Positions 10,715 through 19,370 of a stretch of 64,000 nt of DNA are shown here, piece after piece (position 1 is the first letter of the stretch; each line of letters starts with the position of its first letter). Source of the DNA: Anaeromassilibacillus sp. An172 (GTDB lineage Bacteria > Bacillota > Clostridia > Oscillospirales > Acutalibacteraceae); the NCBI RefSeq assembly GCF_002160515.1, contig NZ_NFKS01000010.1:18629-82628 (forward strand), read 5' to 3'. The position numbers and the translations under genes were made by a program. Under the pieces are notes generated by a model. It searched no databases and was not told the origin of the DNA. It saw nothing but the letters and a program-made list of their open reading frames with translations.

Positions 10715-11485
10715 ATGAAAATGCTGGAAGCAAAAAATATAGAGAAATCCTTCGATAAACTTGAAGTTTTAAAAAATATATCATTTGATGTAAATAAGGG
10801 CGAAGTCCTTGCAATCATCGGCCCGTCAGGTTCCGGAAAAAGTACATTGCTAAGATGTATCACCCAGCTTGAAACAATAGACAAGGGTGAAATTGTAATC
10901 TGCGGCGACACTTTGGTAAAGACTGTTGACGGCAAGGCGGTTTACGCCAGCAAGGAAGACAGACACAAAATAAACATGCATTACGGACTTGTTTTCCAGA
11001 ACTTCAACCTTTTCCCGCATATGAGCGTTATGAAGAATATAACAGCCGCTCCTATAAATGTTTTGGGAAAATCAAAGGAAGAAGCGGAAGCAACAGCAAA
11101 AAGTCTTTTGAAGAAAATGGGACTTGCAGACAGAGGGGATTATTATCCCTATCAGCTTTCAGGCGGTCAGCAGCAGAGAGTGTCCATTGCCCGTGCAATG
11201 GCTTTAAATCCTGAGCTTTTGCTTTTCGACGAGCCTACATCAGCTCTCGACCCTGAGCTTACAGGTGAAATTTTAAAGGTTATCCGCAGTCTTGCAGAAG
11301 AAAAAATGACAATGATAGTTGTAACCCATGAAATGGCATTTGCAAAGAATGTTGCCGACAGGGTAATATTTATGGCAGACGGCGTAATTGTGGAAAGCGG
11401 AACACCTCAGGAAGTTTTTGAAAACACAAAGAACCCGAGAACATTGGAGTTCCTGGCTAAATATAATGAGGACAGGGAAGGTTAA
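10715..11485 (+). CDS. amino-acid ABC transporter ATP-binding protein (GlnQ type)
   Basis: Energising subunit of the importer, on the cytoplasmic face. The 256 residues have Walker [10 protein letters not shown] (residues ~37-45), the signature LSGGQQQR (~153-160), Walker [13 protein letters not shown] (~170-181) and the switch His in VVTHE. TGGAGG ribosome site 9 bases before ATG. Completes the receptor-permease-ATPase set. Ends 40 bp before proB, so readthrough into proline synthesis is possible despite the small CTCTCC/GGGAGAG hairpin at 11495-11512. Confidence 0.96.
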   Translation: MKMLEAKNIEKSFDKLEVLKNISFDVNKGEVLAIIGPSGSGKSTLLRCITQLETIDKGEIVICGDTLVKTVDGKAVYASKEDRHKINMHYGLVFQNFNLFPHMSVMKNITAAPINVLGKSKEEAEATAKSLLKKMGLADRGDYYPYQLSGGQQQRVSIARAMALNPELLLFDEPTSALDPELTGEILKVIRSLAEEKMTMIVVTHEMAFAKNVADRVIFMADGVIVESGTPQEVFENTKNPRTLEFLAKYNEDREG

Positions 11486-11525
11486 ATAAAAAAACTCTCC
11501 GCTATGGGAGAGGAAAGGAAAAAGT

Positions 11526-12353
11526 ATGTTTACAGATAAAAAAAGACTTGTAGTAAAGGTGGGAACATCCACCCTCACATATGAAAACGGAAAGATGAAT
11601 TTCAGAAGAATTGAACAGCTCTGCAAGGTTCTTTCCGATTTGCAGAATATGGGTCATGAAATTGTATTGGTTTCCTCAGGCGCTGTGGGCGTTGGAATGG
11701 GAAAACTGGGACTTCAAAAGCGCCCAACCCTTACAAAGGAAAAACAGGCTGTGGCGGCTGTCGGTCAGTGCGAGCTTATGTTTATGTATGATAAGCTTTT
11801 CGGTGAATATAACCACACAGTAGCCCAGATACTTCTTTCAAAGTATTCAATAGAAACAGACCATAAAAAGGAAAATGTTCTCAATACAATGAATACCCTT
11901 ATGAGCATGGGAATTATTCCTATTGTAAACGAAAACGACACAGTAGCAATCGATGAAATTGAAGGCGCAAACTTCGGCGATAATGATATGCTTTCAGCTA
12001 TTGTTTCGGTTTTAATCGACGCCGACCAGCTTATTATCCTTACAGATATAGATGGCTTGTACGATTCAAACCCAAGACTTAACCCAACAGCAAAGAAAAT
12101 TTCCGTTGTAGAGAAAATCGACGAGAACATTTTAAAAATGGCAGGGGGAAGCGGTTCAAACCGTGGAACAGGCGGAATGGCTACAAAGCTTAAAGCCGCA
12201 ACACTGACAACAGAAAACGGAATTGACTGCATAGTTGTAAACGGAAGCTCACCGTCAATTCTTTATTCAGTTATCGACGGCGTTGAGGTTGGAACAAAGT
12301 TCTTAGCCCAACCCGTAAGTGTACTGAACAGTAAATACCTTAATAATTATTGA
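11526..12353 (+). CDS. proB: glutamate 5-kinase
   Basis: First step of proline synthesis, ATP-dependent phosphorylation of glutamate. The 275 residues show the amino-acid kinase fold: VVKVGTSTLT at the start, VSSGAVGVGMGKLG, VNENDTVAIDEI and LTDIDGLYDSNPR. The C-terminal PUA domain of the E. coli enzyme is absent; such short forms are common in Firmicutes. AGAGGAAAGG ribosome site. proA follows after 169 bp that contain a structured repeat. Confidence 0.96.
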   Translation: MFTDKKRLVVKVGTSTLTYENGKMNFRRIEQLCKVLSDLQNMGHEIVLVSSGAVGVGMGKLGLQKRPTLTKEKQAVAAVGQCELMFMYDKLFGEYNHTVAQILLSKYSIETDHKKENVLNTMNTLMSMGIIPIVNENDTVAIDEIEGANFGDNDMLSAIVSVLIDADQLIILTDIDGLYDSNPRLNPTAKKISVVEKIDENILKMAGGSGSNRGTGGMATKLKAATLTTENGIDCIVVNGSSPSILYSVIDGVEVGTKFLAQPVSVLNSKYLNNY

Positions 12354-12443
12354 TTTTTTTGATTCTGCCGTGTATGGGTTAGAATGATAAAGCCTAAATT
12401 TAAAAAGAAGACAGTTTCAATATAAAACTTTTATGTAAGCCAA

Positions 12444-12506
12444 TTTGGGATTCCAAAGGGACCACCGTCCCTTTGGCGGAAAGTTTGAAAGGCAGAGCCT
12501 TTCAAG
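12444..12506 (+). repeat. two-hairpin dispersed repeat family C, copy 1 (proB-proA gap)
   Basis: Starts TTTGGGATT; hairpin 1 CCAAAGGGA-CCACCG-TCCCTTTGG (12453-12476) and hairpin 2 TTGAAAGGC-AGA-GCCTTTCAA (12485-12505). Hairpin 2 ends 5 bases before the proA ribosome site, so it may affect proA translation. Other copies are at 13771-13830 (minus) and 34059-34121. Confidence 0.85.
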
Positions 12507-12522
12507 AAAAGGAGGAAAAAAG

Positions 12523-13767
12523 ATGACCGTTATAGAGCAGATGGGCGCAAGGGCAAAGACAGCCGCAAGGGTTCTTGCCAATGCGGGAACAGAAAAAAAT
12601 AAGGCTCTTATGAGCATTGCCAAGGCTTTGAGAGAGAAATGTGAAGAGATATTAAAAGCCAATGAAATCGACATTGAGAACGGAAAAAATGCAGGACTTA
12701 CAGTTTCTCTTCTGGATAGACTCAGACTTACCGAGGAGAGAGTGGAGGGAATTGCAGTAGGCGTTGAGCAGGTTGCCGCTTTGAAAGACCCTATCGGCGA
12801 TGTTTTAAGCGGAAATAAGCTGGAAAACGGCTTGGAAATAAGAAGAATAAGAGTTCCCCTGGGCGTAATCGGAATTATTTATGAAGCACGTCCAAATGTT
12901 ACAGCAGACGCCGCCGCTTTGTGCCTTAAAGCAGGAAACGCAGTAATACTCCGTGGAGGTAAAGAGGCCATAAACTCGAATAAGGCTATTGCCGATATTA
13001 TGCGTGAAGCTGTTGAAAAAGCAGGACTTCCTAAGGATTCCATACAGCTTATTGAGGATACATCACGAGCAAGCTCCACAGAGCTTATGGGTTTAAGCGA
13101 TTATCTTGATGTTCTTATCCCAAGAGGCGGAGCAGGACTTATCAGAGCCGTTGTGGAAAATGCAAAGGTTCCTGTTATTGAGACAGGCGTTGGCAACTGC
13201 CATGTATACGTTGATGAGTATGCGGATATAGATATGGCGGCAAATATTATATTTAACGCAAAGACCTCAAGACCATCTGTGTGCAACGCAATCGAAACAA
13301 TTCTTGTACACAGCGCAGTTGCAGAAAAAGCCCTGCCGGCAATAAAGGCAAGACTTGACGAGAAAAATGTGGAGCTTAGAGGTTGTCCGAAAACAGCGGA
13401 AATTCTGGGCAGCTGTGTAAAGCCTGCCACAGAAGAGGATTACTATAAGGAATTCCTTGATTATATACTTGCAGTAAAGGTTGTAGACAGCTTTGAAGAA
13501 GCGGTAGACCATATTGCAAAATACAGCAGCGGCCACAGCGAATGTATAGTTACCGAGAACTACACAAGAGCCTGTGATTTCTTAAATCAGGTGGACGCAG
13601 CTGCGGTTTATGTAAACGCTTCAACAAGATTTACCGACGGCGGACAGTTCGGCTTGGGCGCAGAAATAGGAATTTCCACCCAGAAGCTTCACGCCCGTGG
13701 TCCTATGGGACTTAACGAGCTTACAAGCTCAAAGTTTATAATCCTCGGAAACGGACAAATCAGATAA
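12523..13767 (+). CDS. proA: glutamate-5-semialdehyde dehydrogenase (gamma-glutamyl phosphate reductase)
   Basis: Second step of proline synthesis, NADPH-dependent reduction of gamma-glutamyl phosphate. The start is ATG 12523, with AAAGGAGG at 12508-12515; a longer reading from TTG 12445 would translate the repeat and is rejected. The resulting 414 residues are family length. Motifs: GVIGIIYEARPNVTADAAAL, LKAGNAVILRGGKEA, the catalytic Cys in SRPSVCNAIE and the end HARGPMGLNELTSSKF. The gene is flanked by inverted copies of repeat family C. Confidence 0.97.
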   Translation: MTVIEQMGARAKTAARVLANAGTEKNKALMSIAKALREKCEEILKANEIDIENGKNAGLTVSLLDRLRLTEERVEGIAVGVEQVAALKDPIGDVLSGNKLENGLEIRRIRVPLGVIGIIYEARPNVTADAAALCLKAGNAVILRGGKEAINSNKAIADIMREAVEKAGLPKDSIQLIEDTSRASSTELMGLSDYLDVLIPRGGAGLIRAVVENAKVPVIETGVGNCHVYVDEYADIDMAANIIFNAKTSRPSVCNAIETILVHSAVAEKALPAIKARLDEKNVELRGCPKTAEILGSCVKPATEEDYYKEFLDYILAVKVVDSFEEAVDHIAKYSSGHSECIVTENYTRACDFLNQVDAAAVYVNASTRFTDGGQFGLGAEIGISTQKLHARGPMGLNELTSSKFIILGNGQIR

Positions 13768-13770
13768 TTC

Positions 13771-13830
13771 CTGAAGGACGCTGTCCTTCAGACTACCAGC
13801 CAAAGGGACGGTGGTCCCTTTGGAATCCCG
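13771..13830 (-). repeat. two-hairpin dispersed repeat family C, copy 2 (inverted)
   Basis: Read on the minus strand: GGGATT, hairpin CCAAAGGGA-CCACCG-TCCCTTTGG, linker, then hairpin CTGAAGGAC-AGC-GTCCTTCAG. It starts three bases after the proA stop and lies opposite in direction to copy 1. No gene lies between it and 13876. Confidence 0.85.
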
Positions 13831-13875
13831 GAACAGCTCACGGAAGAGTGGATATGAATTGGTTACGGAAATCAT

Positions 13876-14298
13876 TTATATCAAAAGGTACATTAAGGCG
13901 AGGAGCAGTCCGGTATCAGCGTTATCTGACGAAAGCAGAAGAATAAGTATAAGTATCAGACTTTTCTCTTTATCGTGAAAACAGGCGTCGAGAACTTCAC
14001 CGCCTGTTTTCGCCGCTTTTATATCATCGCCGCTGAAGCTTTCTGCAAGCTTTTGCAGGTCGATGTTTTCAGTTTCGTAATTTTGGGACTGTTGATTTTT
14101 ATTGCCGTTTTGTCCGCCGGAAAAGGTCTGCGCTTCGTTATGAACTGCATGATGAGCGTCAGTCTGAGGGGGAGGAAAACTTCCCCTGTTGTCGTTTCTG
14201 TTTTGGCGTTTTGAGTTATTTTCCTGAGAGGATGCGTTTTGCTGCATCTCTTTGACCCTCCTCATTGCTTCCTGTCTTAAATTGTCAAATCCTGCCAT
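13876..14298 (-). CDS. small Gln/Asn-rich protein with hydrophobic C-terminal segment, unknown
   Basis: A 140-residue protein not recognised. Residues ~15-85 are rich in Gln, Asn, Ser and Gly (low complexity); the C-terminus is LILILILLLSSDNADTGLLL followed by ALMYLLI, two hydrophobic runs split by a polar SSDNAD turn. Minus-strand frame, start near AGGATTTGACAA; the gene follows a sister gene after 12 bp. It is third of a three-gene minus-strand cluster. Leu-rich C-terminal ends of this sort occur in small clostridial proteins linked to spore coats, but that link is only a guess here. Confidence 0.7.
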   Translation of the reverse strand: MAGFDNLRQEAMRRVKEMQQNASSQENNSKRQNRNDNRGSFPPPQTDAHHAVHNEAQTFSGGQNGNKNQQSQNYETENIDLQKLAESFSGDDIKAAKTGGEVLDACFHDKEKSLILILILLLSSDNADTGLLLALMYLLI

Positions 14299-14310
14299 GA
14301 AAAATCACAC

Positions 14311-14805
14311 TCACAATATGCCCTTAGATTTTATCAGGGGAAGTATTTTTAAAAGCCTGAGCATCTTCTTGGCTTCATCCAGCTTTTTCTGTTTTGCGCT
14401 TCCCAGAAAGGGGCGCAGAGCCTCCAAAAGACGTGTAGTGTCGTCCTCTGTGTTTAAAGAGGATAAAAGGGGCATAAGCTTTGCAACGGATGTCAAAGCT
14501 TCGCCGCCGAAAGAAGAATGGCTTTTGGCAAGACCGGATTGATGATTTTGATTGCCGGAATTGTTGTTCATTACTCCCAAAAGGGACAGAAGCTGGGGAT
14601 TGTTCATCAGTCCGGACAAAAGGTCTTGATTTATCTGAGGGAAAGAACCGCCTTGATTGTTGTTTTCCGAATTATTTTGATTGCGGTTATTTCCTGAATT
14701 GTTATTGGGAATATCAAGACCTAACTGTTTTCCCATGGACTCAAGCTGACTCATCGCCTGAGGGTCGGACATGATTTTCCCTATCAGCTCCTGAATATCA
14801 TCCAT
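14311..14805 (-). CDS. small Asn/Gln-rich protein, unknown
   Basis: A 164-residue protein starting MDDIQELIGKIMSDPQAMSQ. An N-terminal helix with the pattern IMSDPQAMSQLESMGKQLG is followed by an Asn/Gln-rich linker (residues ~38-75), then a helical part ending in KLDEAKKMLRLLKILPLIKS. The DPQAM/LLSLLG repeats resemble those of the next gene upstream, so the three may be relatives. Overlaps the upstream gene by 8 bases, indicating one operon. No function can be named. Confidence 0.72.
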   Translation of the reverse strand: MDDIQELIGKIMSDPQAMSQLESMGKQLGLDIPNNNSGNNRNQNNSENNNQGGSFPQINQDLLSGLMNNPQLLSLLGVMNNNSGNQNHQSGLAKSHSSFGGEALTSVAKLMPLLSSLNTEDDTTRLLEALRPFLGSAKQKKLDEAKKMLRLLKILPLIKSKGIL

Positions 14806-15055
14806 TTGAGTTACCCCTCAGTTTTTTCAGCAGGCTTTGAGCCTGTGGACTGTTCATAATTTTTTCCATTTCTTTTGGATTGTTCAATATCTCTTTAACT
14901 TTTTGAGCGTTTTGCGGGTCGAGATTTTTTAAAATTTCGTTGGGCGAGCCTTGCTGCGCCATGTTTTGTACCTGCTCGGCGGAAATATTCTGACCTGCCG
15001 AATTGTTTTTTAACAGAGCGTTCAAAAGATTAAAAAGTTTATCATTATTAGCCAT
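14798..15055 (-). CDS. small helical protein, unknown (first gene of the trio)
   Basis: 85 residues from ATG 15055, preceded by CGAGGTG on the minus strand; a longer reading from 15139 has no ribosome site and is rejected. The sequence starts MANNDKLFNLLNALLKNN and has repeated LDPQNAQKVKEILNNPKEME-type helices ending in QAQSLLKKLRG. Not recognised. It stands head-to-head with the phosphoesterase gene at 15114. Confidence 0.72.
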   Translation of the reverse strand: MANNDKLFNLLNALLKNNSAGQNISAEQVQNMAQQGSPNEILKNLDPQNAQKVKEILNNPKEMEKIMNSPQAQSLLKKLRGNSNG

Positions 15056-15113
15056 ATAAACACCTCGATACATATTATGCGGAAAAAGTAAAACTATGAT
15101 AGGAGTTTTTAAT

Positions 15114-15599
15114 ATGAGAATACTTGTTGTTTCGGACACACACGGAGATTTCAGAACATTGAGAAAGGTTGTAGACGCTCATCAGGAGGCTGATATAATA
15201 GTCCACTGCGGTGACGGAGTAAGGGATATAGACAGAATACAGGATATTTATCCCGAAAAGAAAATAATAAACGTAAGGGGCAACTGCGACCTTGGAGAAA
15301 ACCAGGTTTCCCTGATTGAAATTTTTATGGTGCAGGGCAAAAAGATTATGGTAACCCACGGTCATCTTTTTGAGGTAAAATACGGACTCAACAGAATTAT
15401 ATACGAAGCAAAGGAGACAAACTGCGACGTTGTACTGTTCGGCCATACACATAATGCAGTTGCAGATTATGACGAGGGACTTTTTATTCTTAATCCAGGC
15501 AGCTGTAACGGATACAACGCAAGCTTCGGCTATGTGGATATTACAAAGGACGGAATTGTGACAAACATTCTCAAAGCCTCAACCTGCGACAGCTTTTAA
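15114..15599 (+). CDS. metallophosphoesterase, YfcE/MJ0936 type
   Basis: A 161-residue calcineurin-like phosphoesterase; family members hydrolyse phosphodiesters with two metal ions. Motifs in order: SDTHGD, HCGDG, RGNCD, VTHGH and FGHTH. The start is ATG 15114, 9 bases after AGGAG; the upstream in-frame ATG 15096 has no such site. Cytosolic. Natural substrate unknown. It stands alone before a strong promoter for holB. Confidence 0.92.
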   Translation: MRILVVSDTHGDFRTLRKVVDAHQEADIIVHCGDGVRDIDRIQDIYPEKKIINVRGNCDLGENQVSLIEIFMVQGKKIMVTHGHLFEVKYGLNRIIYEAKETNCDVVLFGHTHNAVADYDEGLFILNPGSCNGYNASFGYVDITKDGIVTNILKASTCDSF

Positions 15600-15613
15600 G
15601 TATTTACAATAAG

Positions 15614-15642
15614 TTGACATGTATTTTTAAATCATATATAAT
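15614..15642 (+). promoter_or_regulatory. consensus sigma-A promoter for holB-ricT
   Basis: TTGACA (15614-15619), 17 bp, TATAAT (15637-15642), a perfect consensus, 39 bp before the holB start. Confidence 0.88.
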
Positions 15643-15680
15643 TTTATGTTGTGATATAAATTATTTTTTCGGAGGACACA

Positions 15681-16541
15681 ATGGAGAGCGGTCTTTTTTT
15701 AAACAATGAAAACGCAAAAAAAAGAATAGACGCTCTATTTCAAAGCGGAAGAATTCCTCACGGAATATTGCTCCGTGGCGGAGATGAAGAGCTTAGAAAG
15801 GACTGCGCCAAATATATGGCGATGAAATTTCAGTGCATTTCCCAAAACCCTCCCTGCGGCAAGTGCGGACAATGCGTTAAGGTTATGTCCGACTGTCACA
15901 GCGACGTAATAACCGCAAAGGGAAGCGGTAAAACCGGAATTATCTCCATTGAGGAAATAAGAAGAATTTCGGCGGATTCCGTAATTAAAGCCAACGAGGG
16001 AAAATACAAGGTTTATTTTCTCTTTGATGTGGACAAGAAGCTTATGCGTGAGGGACAGAACGCCTTTTTAAAAACATTGGAAGAGCCGCCGGAAAAAGTT
16101 GTGTTTATAATGACCTGTGAAAGCGAAAAAGCCCTTTTGGACACAATAAGGAGCAGAGTTACCCTTTTGTCCCTTGACAGCAAAGAGCAGGTTTCAGGGG
16201 AAATTTTGGAAACCGCAGAAAATATTGTGCTGTCTATTTTGGAAAACAGGGAATTTCCTCTCATGAAATCCCTTGCCCCTATAATGGGCGACAGGGCAAA
16301 GGCTAAAGAAATTCTTTTGCAGGTAAAGGAAATTTTGAGAAAAAGTTTATCCCAGTGCTTTATGGTGGAAACAGGCTCACAGACCGCAGAAAAAGCATCG
16401 TTAAAGCTGAATAAACTTAAGATATTAAAACTTATGGAGGCGACGGACAACGCCTTAATGTATATCGATCAAAACGGCGATATGAATTTACTTTCCGCTT
16501 GTCTTTGCGGAAAATACAGGAGGATTGCATGGCAGAAGTAA
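15681..16541 (+). CDS. holB: DNA polymerase III delta-prime subunit
   Basis: Clamp-loader subunit. The 286 residues show RIPHGILLRG at the start, the zinc module Cys52/Cys59/Cys62/Cys65 (PPCGKCGQC), VYFLFDVDKK, and QNAFLKTLEEPPE followed by TIRSRV, the sensor/SRC region. The Walker A loop is degenerate (GGDEELRKD), as expected for delta-prime, which does not hydrolyse ATP. A TCGGAGGA ribosome site precedes ATG. Overlaps the start of ricT by 13 bases, the classic holB-yaaT arrangement of Firmicutes. Confidence 0.94.
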   Translation: MESGLFLNNENAKKRIDALFQSGRIPHGILLRGGDEELRKDCAKYMAMKFQCISQNPPCGKCGQCVKVMSDCHSDVITAKGSGKTGIISIEEIRRISADSVIKANEGKYKVYFLFDVDKKLMREGQNAFLKTLEEPPEKVVFIMTCESEKALLDTIRSRVTLLSLDSKEQVSGEILETAENIVLSILENREFPLMKSLAPIMGDRAKAKEILLQVKEILRKSLSQCFMVETGSQTAEKASLKLNKLKILKLMEATDNALMYIDQNGDMNLLSACLCGKYRRIAWQK

Positions 16542-17398
16542 TAGGAGTTAGATTTAAAGAGGCGGGCAAGGTTTATTACTTTGACCCGGATAACAATAAA
16601 TTGAATATAAACGACATGGTAATTGTTGAAACCTCAAGAGGTGTTGAGTGCGGTCAGGTGGCTTTTGCAAACAGAGAAGCCGATGACGAGGAGATTGTGC
16701 ATCCTCTTAAAAAGCTTATAAGAATTGCAACTGCTGAGGATTTACAGCACTTAGAGGAAAACAAAAGAAAAGAAAAAGAAGCTTTTACCATATGTGAAAA
16801 TAAAATTGCACAGCACAAGCTGGAAATGAAGCTTATCGACGTTGAATACACCTTTGACAACAGCAAGGTTCTGTTTTATTTTACCGCAGACGGCAGAATA
16901 GACTTCCGTGCTTTGGTAAAGGATTTGGCGGCTGTGTTCAGAACCAGAATAGAGCTTCGCCAGATAGGCGTCCGTGACGAGTCAAAAATGCTGGGCGGCT
17001 TGGGAATTTGCGGCAGACCTTTCTGCTGTCACACTTTTTTGGGAGAATTTCAGCCTGTTTCAATTAAAATGGCAAAGGAACAGGGGCTGTCACTTTCTCC
17101 GTCTAAGATTTCCGGAACCTGCGGCAGACTTATGTGCTGTCTTAAATACGAGCAGGAAGCCTATACCGATATGCTGAAAAAGACACCGAAAATCGGCGCT
17201 ATTGTTGAAACTCCAAACGGAAAAGGTCTTGTGGTTGAGTCAAACCTCCTTACAGGCACACTGAAAGTAAAGCTTGACAACACACCGGAAGCAGCTCCCC
17301 CACATGCTTTTAAAGTTAAAGAAGTAAAAATTATAAAGAACGGCTATATAAAGGTTGATAAGAAAGAGCTTGAAGAGCTTAAGGGCCTTGAGGAATAA
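16529..17398 (+). CDS. ricT: RicT/YaaT family regulatory protein (PSP1 domain)
   Basis: In Bacillus RicT, with RicA and RicF, carries iron-sulfur clusters and affects sporulation, biofilm and mRNA maturation through RNase Y; that is known of the family, not shown here. The 289 residues have the PSP1 core and a Cys-rich part: GGLGICGRPFCCHTFLGEF and GTCGRLMCCLKYE, the cluster ligands. The start is ATG 16529 after CAGGAGGA; the longer reading from 16499 is rejected. Translation is coupled to holB. Confidence 0.94.
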   Translation: MAEVIGVRFKEAGKVYYFDPDNNKLNINDMVIVETSRGVECGQVAFANREADDEEIVHPLKKLIRIATAEDLQHLEENKRKEKEAFTICENKIAQHKLEMKLIDVEYTFDNSKVLFYFTADGRIDFRALVKDLAAVFRTRIELRQIGVRDESKMLGGLGICGRPFCCHTFLGEFQPVSIKMAKEQGLSLSPSKISGTCGRLMCCLKYEQEAYTDMLKKTPKIGAIVETPNGKGLVVESNLLTGTLKVKLDNTPEAAPPHAFKVKEVKIIKNGYIKVDKKELEELKGLEE

Positions 17399-17416
17399 GA
17401 AATAATGAAAAAATCA

Positions 17417-17444
17417 TTGATTTTTTTTCTGAATATGGTATAAT
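17417..17444 (+). promoter_or_regulatory. promoter of the ferredoxin gene
   Basis: TTGATT (17417-17422), 16 bp, TATAAT (17439-17444) with an extended TGG just before the -10. Confidence 0.82.
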
Positions 17445-17474
17445 GTGCTTAATAATAAAAGGAGGTGTATTTGA

Positions 17475-17645
17475 ATGGCATACGCAATTTCTGATGAATG
17501 CATCGCTTGTGGCGCTTGTGCAGATGAGTGTCCTGTAAGTGCTATTTCTGAGGGTGACGGCAAGTACGAGATCGACGCTGATACATGTATCGAGTGCGGC
17601 GCTTGCGCAGATGTATGTCCTGTTTCTGCACCAGCACAGGCATAA
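17475..17645 (+). CDS. 2[4Fe-4S] ferredoxin
   Basis: A 56-residue clostridial ferredoxin, MAYAISDECIACGACADECP, with two CxxCxxCxxxCP motifs (first Cys near 9, second motif CIECGACADVCP near 39), each binding one cluster. Soluble electron carrier for anaerobic metabolism. The ribosome site AAAGGAGGTG lies 8 bases upstream. Own promoter and own terminator, so monocistronic. Confidence 0.97.
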   Translation: MAYAISDECIACGACADECPVSAISEGDGKYEIDADTCIECGACADVCPVSAPAQA

Positions 17646-17658
17646 GTTGTTTTTAATG

Positions 17659-17690
17659 AAAACGGCGAGGTTTTTATGCCTTGCCGTTTT
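17659..17690 (+). terminator. terminator of the ferredoxin gene
   Basis: AAAACGGCGAGG (17659-17670) pairs with CCTTGCCGTTTT (17679-17690), followed by TTGTTT. Confidence 0.9.
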
Positions 17691-17735
17691 TTGTTTATGC
17701 CTTTTTATTTGAATACTTTTTTACAGGTGAAATAG

Positions 17736-18497
17736 ATGGAAAATGAAATTCTCTTAGAGGGAGAACATTTTGAGCCTTTGGGAAAGGGCGTAAAGATAAT
17801 TGTAAATAAGGAGTACCGTTTTTCTACGGATACGGTGCTGCTTGCAAATTTCTCAAAGCCACGAAAAAACGATATTGCCTGCGAGCTTGGTTCAGGCTGC
17901 GGCCCTATTACTCTTATTTGGGCAAGGGACAATGTGCCGAAGCTTGTATCGGCTGTTGAAATACAGGAGAAAGCCTGCGACCTTTTTAGAAGAAGCATTA
18001 AGGCCAACGGCTTTGAAGAAAAAATACAGGTTATAAACCGAGATTTGAGAGAACTTAAAGGTGTTTTAAGTTTCGGAAGCTATAATCTTGTAGTCTCAAA
18101 TCCTCCCTACAAGCTTATGGGAACGGGGGTTTTAAATCCTGCGGAAAGCGATTTGATTGCAAGACACGAATACGGATGCAGTCTTGAGGATATAACCGAG
18201 GCGGCGAAAAATCTTTTGCAGTTCGGCGGAAGATTTTGTATCTGTCAGCGCCCTGAAAGGCTTACTGATGTTTTGCAGGCTATGCGTAACAGCGATTTAG
18301 AGCCTAAAAGACTGAGATTTGTCCAGCAAAGAGAGGGAAAAGAACCAAAGCTCTTTTTGGCAGAGGGCAGAAGAGGGGGCAAAAAAGGCTTTATGCAGGT
18401 TATGCCCACACTTTTTATTGAGGATGAAACAGGTGATTTCTCACAGGAGATGAAAGATATATACGGCTGTTACAAGGATGGCAGAAACAGTCTTTAA
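17736..18497 (+). CDS. tRNA1(Val) adenine-N6 methyltransferase (TrmN6/YabB family)
   Basis: SAM-dependent methyltransferase expected to methylate A37 of tRNA1(Val). The 253 residues start with RFSTDTVLLANFS, followed by the SAM motif CELGSGCGPITL (~47-58) and the catalytic NPPY (~117-120, in VVSNPPYKLMGTG). The C-terminus is basic. Ends 24 bp before rsmI; the holB-yaaT-yabB-rsmI order is typical for Firmicutes. Start ATG 17736 follows ACAGGTGAA. Confidence 0.9.
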   Translation: MENEILLEGEHFEPLGKGVKIIVNKEYRFSTDTVLLANFSKPRKNDIACELGSGCGPITLIWARDNVPKLVSAVEIQEKACDLFRRSIKANGFEEKIQVINRDLRELKGVLSFGSYNLVVSNPPYKLMGTGVLNPAESDLIARHEYGCSLEDITEAAKNLLQFGGRFCICQRPERLTDVLQAMRNSDLEPKRLRFVQQREGKEPKLFLAEGRRGGKKGFMQVMPTLFIEDETGDFSQEMKDIYGCYKDGRNSL

Positions 18498-18521
18498 TCC
18501 TGTTTCGGAAAGGAATTTATT

Positions 18522-19352
18522 ATGTCGGAATACGGAATTCTGTATGTGGTGGGAACGCCTATAGGAAATCTTTCGGATATGTCCCCAAGAGCCGTGCAGA
18601 CCTTGGAAGAGGTTGACTTTATAGCGGCGGAGGACACAAGGGTTACCTTGAAGCTTTTAAACCATTTTGAGATAAAAAAGCCAATGATAAGCTATTACGA
18701 GCACAATAAAAAAGAGCGTGGGAAGATTATATGCCGCCGTCTTATGTCCGGTGAAAACGGAGCCATTGTAACCGACGCCGGTATGCCCTGTATTTCCGAC
18801 CCGGGCGAAGAGCTTATCAGACAGTGCGGCGAATACGGAATAAAAACCGCAGTTGTGCCGGGCCCCAGCGCAGTTATTTCCGCTTTGGCGGTTTCGGGAC
18901 TGGAAACCGGAAGATTTACCTTTGAGGGATTTTTAAGCGTAAATAAGAAAAGCAGAAGAGAACACCTCAGCGAGCTTCAGGGAGAAAGGCGCACAATGAT
19001 ATTTTACGAAGCGCCCCACAAGCTTCCCAACACCTTAGAGGATTTCAAAAATGCTTTTCCTGAAAGAAAGCTTACAATCGTAAGGGAAATTACAAAAATC
19101 CACGAGGAGGTTATAAGAACCACCACGGATAAAGCCTTTGAGCTTTACGGGGACGGAAGCCTGAAAGGTGAAATCGTCCTTGTGCTTGAGGGCGCAAAGG
19201 AAGAAGTAAAAGAAGAATATACCTTGGAAGATGCGGTAAATCTCGCAAAATCCCTTATAGACGGGGGAGAAAAGAAGTCCGAAGCGGCAAAGGAAGCGGC
19301 GTCAGTTACAGGATTTAAGAAAAACGAAATTTACCGAATTTTAAACCAGTGA
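18522..19352 (+). CDS. rsmI: 16S rRNA (cytidine1402-2'-O)-methyltransferase
   Basis: Methylates the ribose of C1402 in the decoding centre. The 276 residues carry GTPIGNLSDMSPRAVQTLEE, EDTRVTLKLLNHF, GMPCISDPGEELI and VPGPSA, standard for the tetrapyrrole-methylase fold of RsmI. The C-terminal SEAAKEAASVTGFKKNEIY is also typical. GGAAAGGAA ribosome site. Confidence 0.96.
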   Translation: MSEYGILYVVGTPIGNLSDMSPRAVQTLEEVDFIAAEDTRVTLKLLNHFEIKKPMISYYEHNKKERGKIICRRLMSGENGAIVTDAGMPCISDPGEELIRQCGEYGIKTAVVPGPSAVISALAVSGLETGRFTFEGFLSVNKKSRREHLSELQGERRTMIFYEAPHKLPNTLEDFKNAFPERKLTIVREITKIHEEVIRTTTDKAFELYGDGSLKGEIVLVLEGAKEEVKEEYTLEDAVNLAKSLIDGGEKKSEAAKEAASVTGFKKNEIYRILNQ

Positions 19353-19370
19353 TGAAAAAGAGGGATAATT

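Noticed and set aside
12445..12522. Longer proA start (TTG) adding 26 residues
   Set aside because: It would translate repeat C; AAAGGAGG sits at the right distance from ATG 12523 and the shorter protein has family length.
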